Assembly: GCF_014699005.1 (NCBI RefSeq)
Contig: NZ_JACWZY010000011.1
Coordinates: forward strand, 62,001-126,000
Origin: Spirosoma profusum
GTDB lineage: Bacteria > Bacteroidota > Bacteroidia > Cytophagales > Spirosomataceae
DNA length: 64,000 nucleotides
Direction: 5' to 3'
In this document: piece after piece, positions 63,725-64,000 of the stretch
How positions within the stretch are numbered: position 1 is the first letter of the stretch
Layout of the letters: each line of letters starts with the position of its first letter
Notes under the pieces: generated by a model
Seen by the model: only the letters and a program-made list of their open reading frames with translations
The model's database searches: none
What the model was told of the DNA's origin: nothing
Translations under genes and position numbers: made by a program

Positions 63725-64000
63725 ATGAAGAATATTTTTTTGCTTCTGGTGGCTCTTGCCGTAGTTTATTTTGCCACCACCGGATCCAAAAGTACCCGTA
63801 CCGTTGCAAAAGCCGTCCCGGCCACCTCTCTCAAAAAAAATATATCGGTCGGTCATCTCGCCGTATACGATCAACTGAATCTGGAACAGTCTGGTTTACA
63901 GAGAGACGTATTCGAATATGCGCTGCGTGGCTGGCAGAAAATGGACACCAGCAAGGCTATGCTGACTATCGTTGACCTCAGCCAGCCCTCCAACCACAAA
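63725..64000 (+). CDS. L,D-transpeptidase catalytic-domain-like protein, N-terminal part
   Basis: 92 codons, open to the window edge. Signal peptide (NIFLLLVALAVVYFATTG). The N-terminal part reads LAVYDQLNLEQSGLQRDVFE, then ALRGWQKMDTSKAMLTIVDL and SQPSNHK, the usual start of murein L,D-transpeptidase catalytic-domain-like proteins of Bacteroidota. The catalytic Cys is outside the window, so the assignment rests on the N-terminal pattern. Confidence 0.7.
   Translation, partial: MKNIFLLLVALAVVYFATTGSKSTRTVAKAVPATSLKKNISVGHLAVYDQLNLEQSGLQRDVFEYALRGWQKMDTSKAMLTIVDLSQPSNHK

Overview
The window looks like a chromosomal segment of a Cytophagales bacterium (Bacteroidota), most like Spirosoma and its relatives. 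The evidence is a SusC/SusD pair, an ECF sigma/FecR pair, a seven-TM AraC regulator, the ftsX-DUF3098-uppP-truB order, a Thx-type ribosomal protein, several DUF families common in this phylum (DUF6600, DUF6624, DUF1573, head-GIN) and weak Shine-Dalgarno sites. No rRNA or tRNA gene was seen. The genus is inferred from gene content, not from a search.

Layout. 1-7232 (minus strand): truB (cut by the window edge), uppP, DUF3098, ftsX, truA, a DUF6600 exported protein, MscS and CorA. 7414-21592: isochorismate synthase, two small acidic proteins, a GH130 enzyme, an ABC-2 permease fused to an apparently dead M1 peptidase domain, DUF6624, an S9 peptidase, a retropepsin-like protein, DUF1573, a sensor kinase/response regulator pair and a lipoprotein. 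21676-28993: a broken carboxypeptidase-regulatory-domain gene, a secreted alpha/beta hydrolase, a stress-type cluster (OmpA, DUF2945, DUF3140, DUF2383), glgX and a truncated propeller sensor. 29081-36407: a two-gene operon of an M4-like HExxH peptidase and an MBL-fold hydrolase, then ABC-F, AraC and a small exported protein. 36408-42502: an AT-rich gap and a SusC/SusD/lipoprotein operon. 42903-47605: a type I-B-like CRISPR effector operon (cas8b-cas7-cas5-cas6) with no cas3, cas1, cas2 or cas4, followed by three degenerate repeats. 47622-54598: head-GIN lipoprotein, sigma/FecR/STN-domain operon with a 16-residue repeat protein, amidohydrolase-murI. 54789-64000: alaS, MerR, GMC oxidoreductase, dprA, Thx, a 3-hydroxyacyl-CoA dehydrogenase, a small unknown protein, EcsC and the start of an L,D-transpeptidase-like gene.

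Two sequence-level themes cut across the genes. First, many gene ends carry long, word-like inverted repeats (at least fifteen); several fall into families with repeated keywords, and several overlap stop or start codons so that the element encodes the protein terminus. Second, the pentamer TACGT/ACGTA is strikingly common in genes on both strands and between genes.

The best candidates for undescribed biology are the nuclease-less Cascade locus with its decayed array, the HExxH peptidase/MBL operon, the permease fused to a peptidase domain that has lost its metal ligands, and the sigma/FecR operon whose third gene is a repeat protein and not a TonB receptor.
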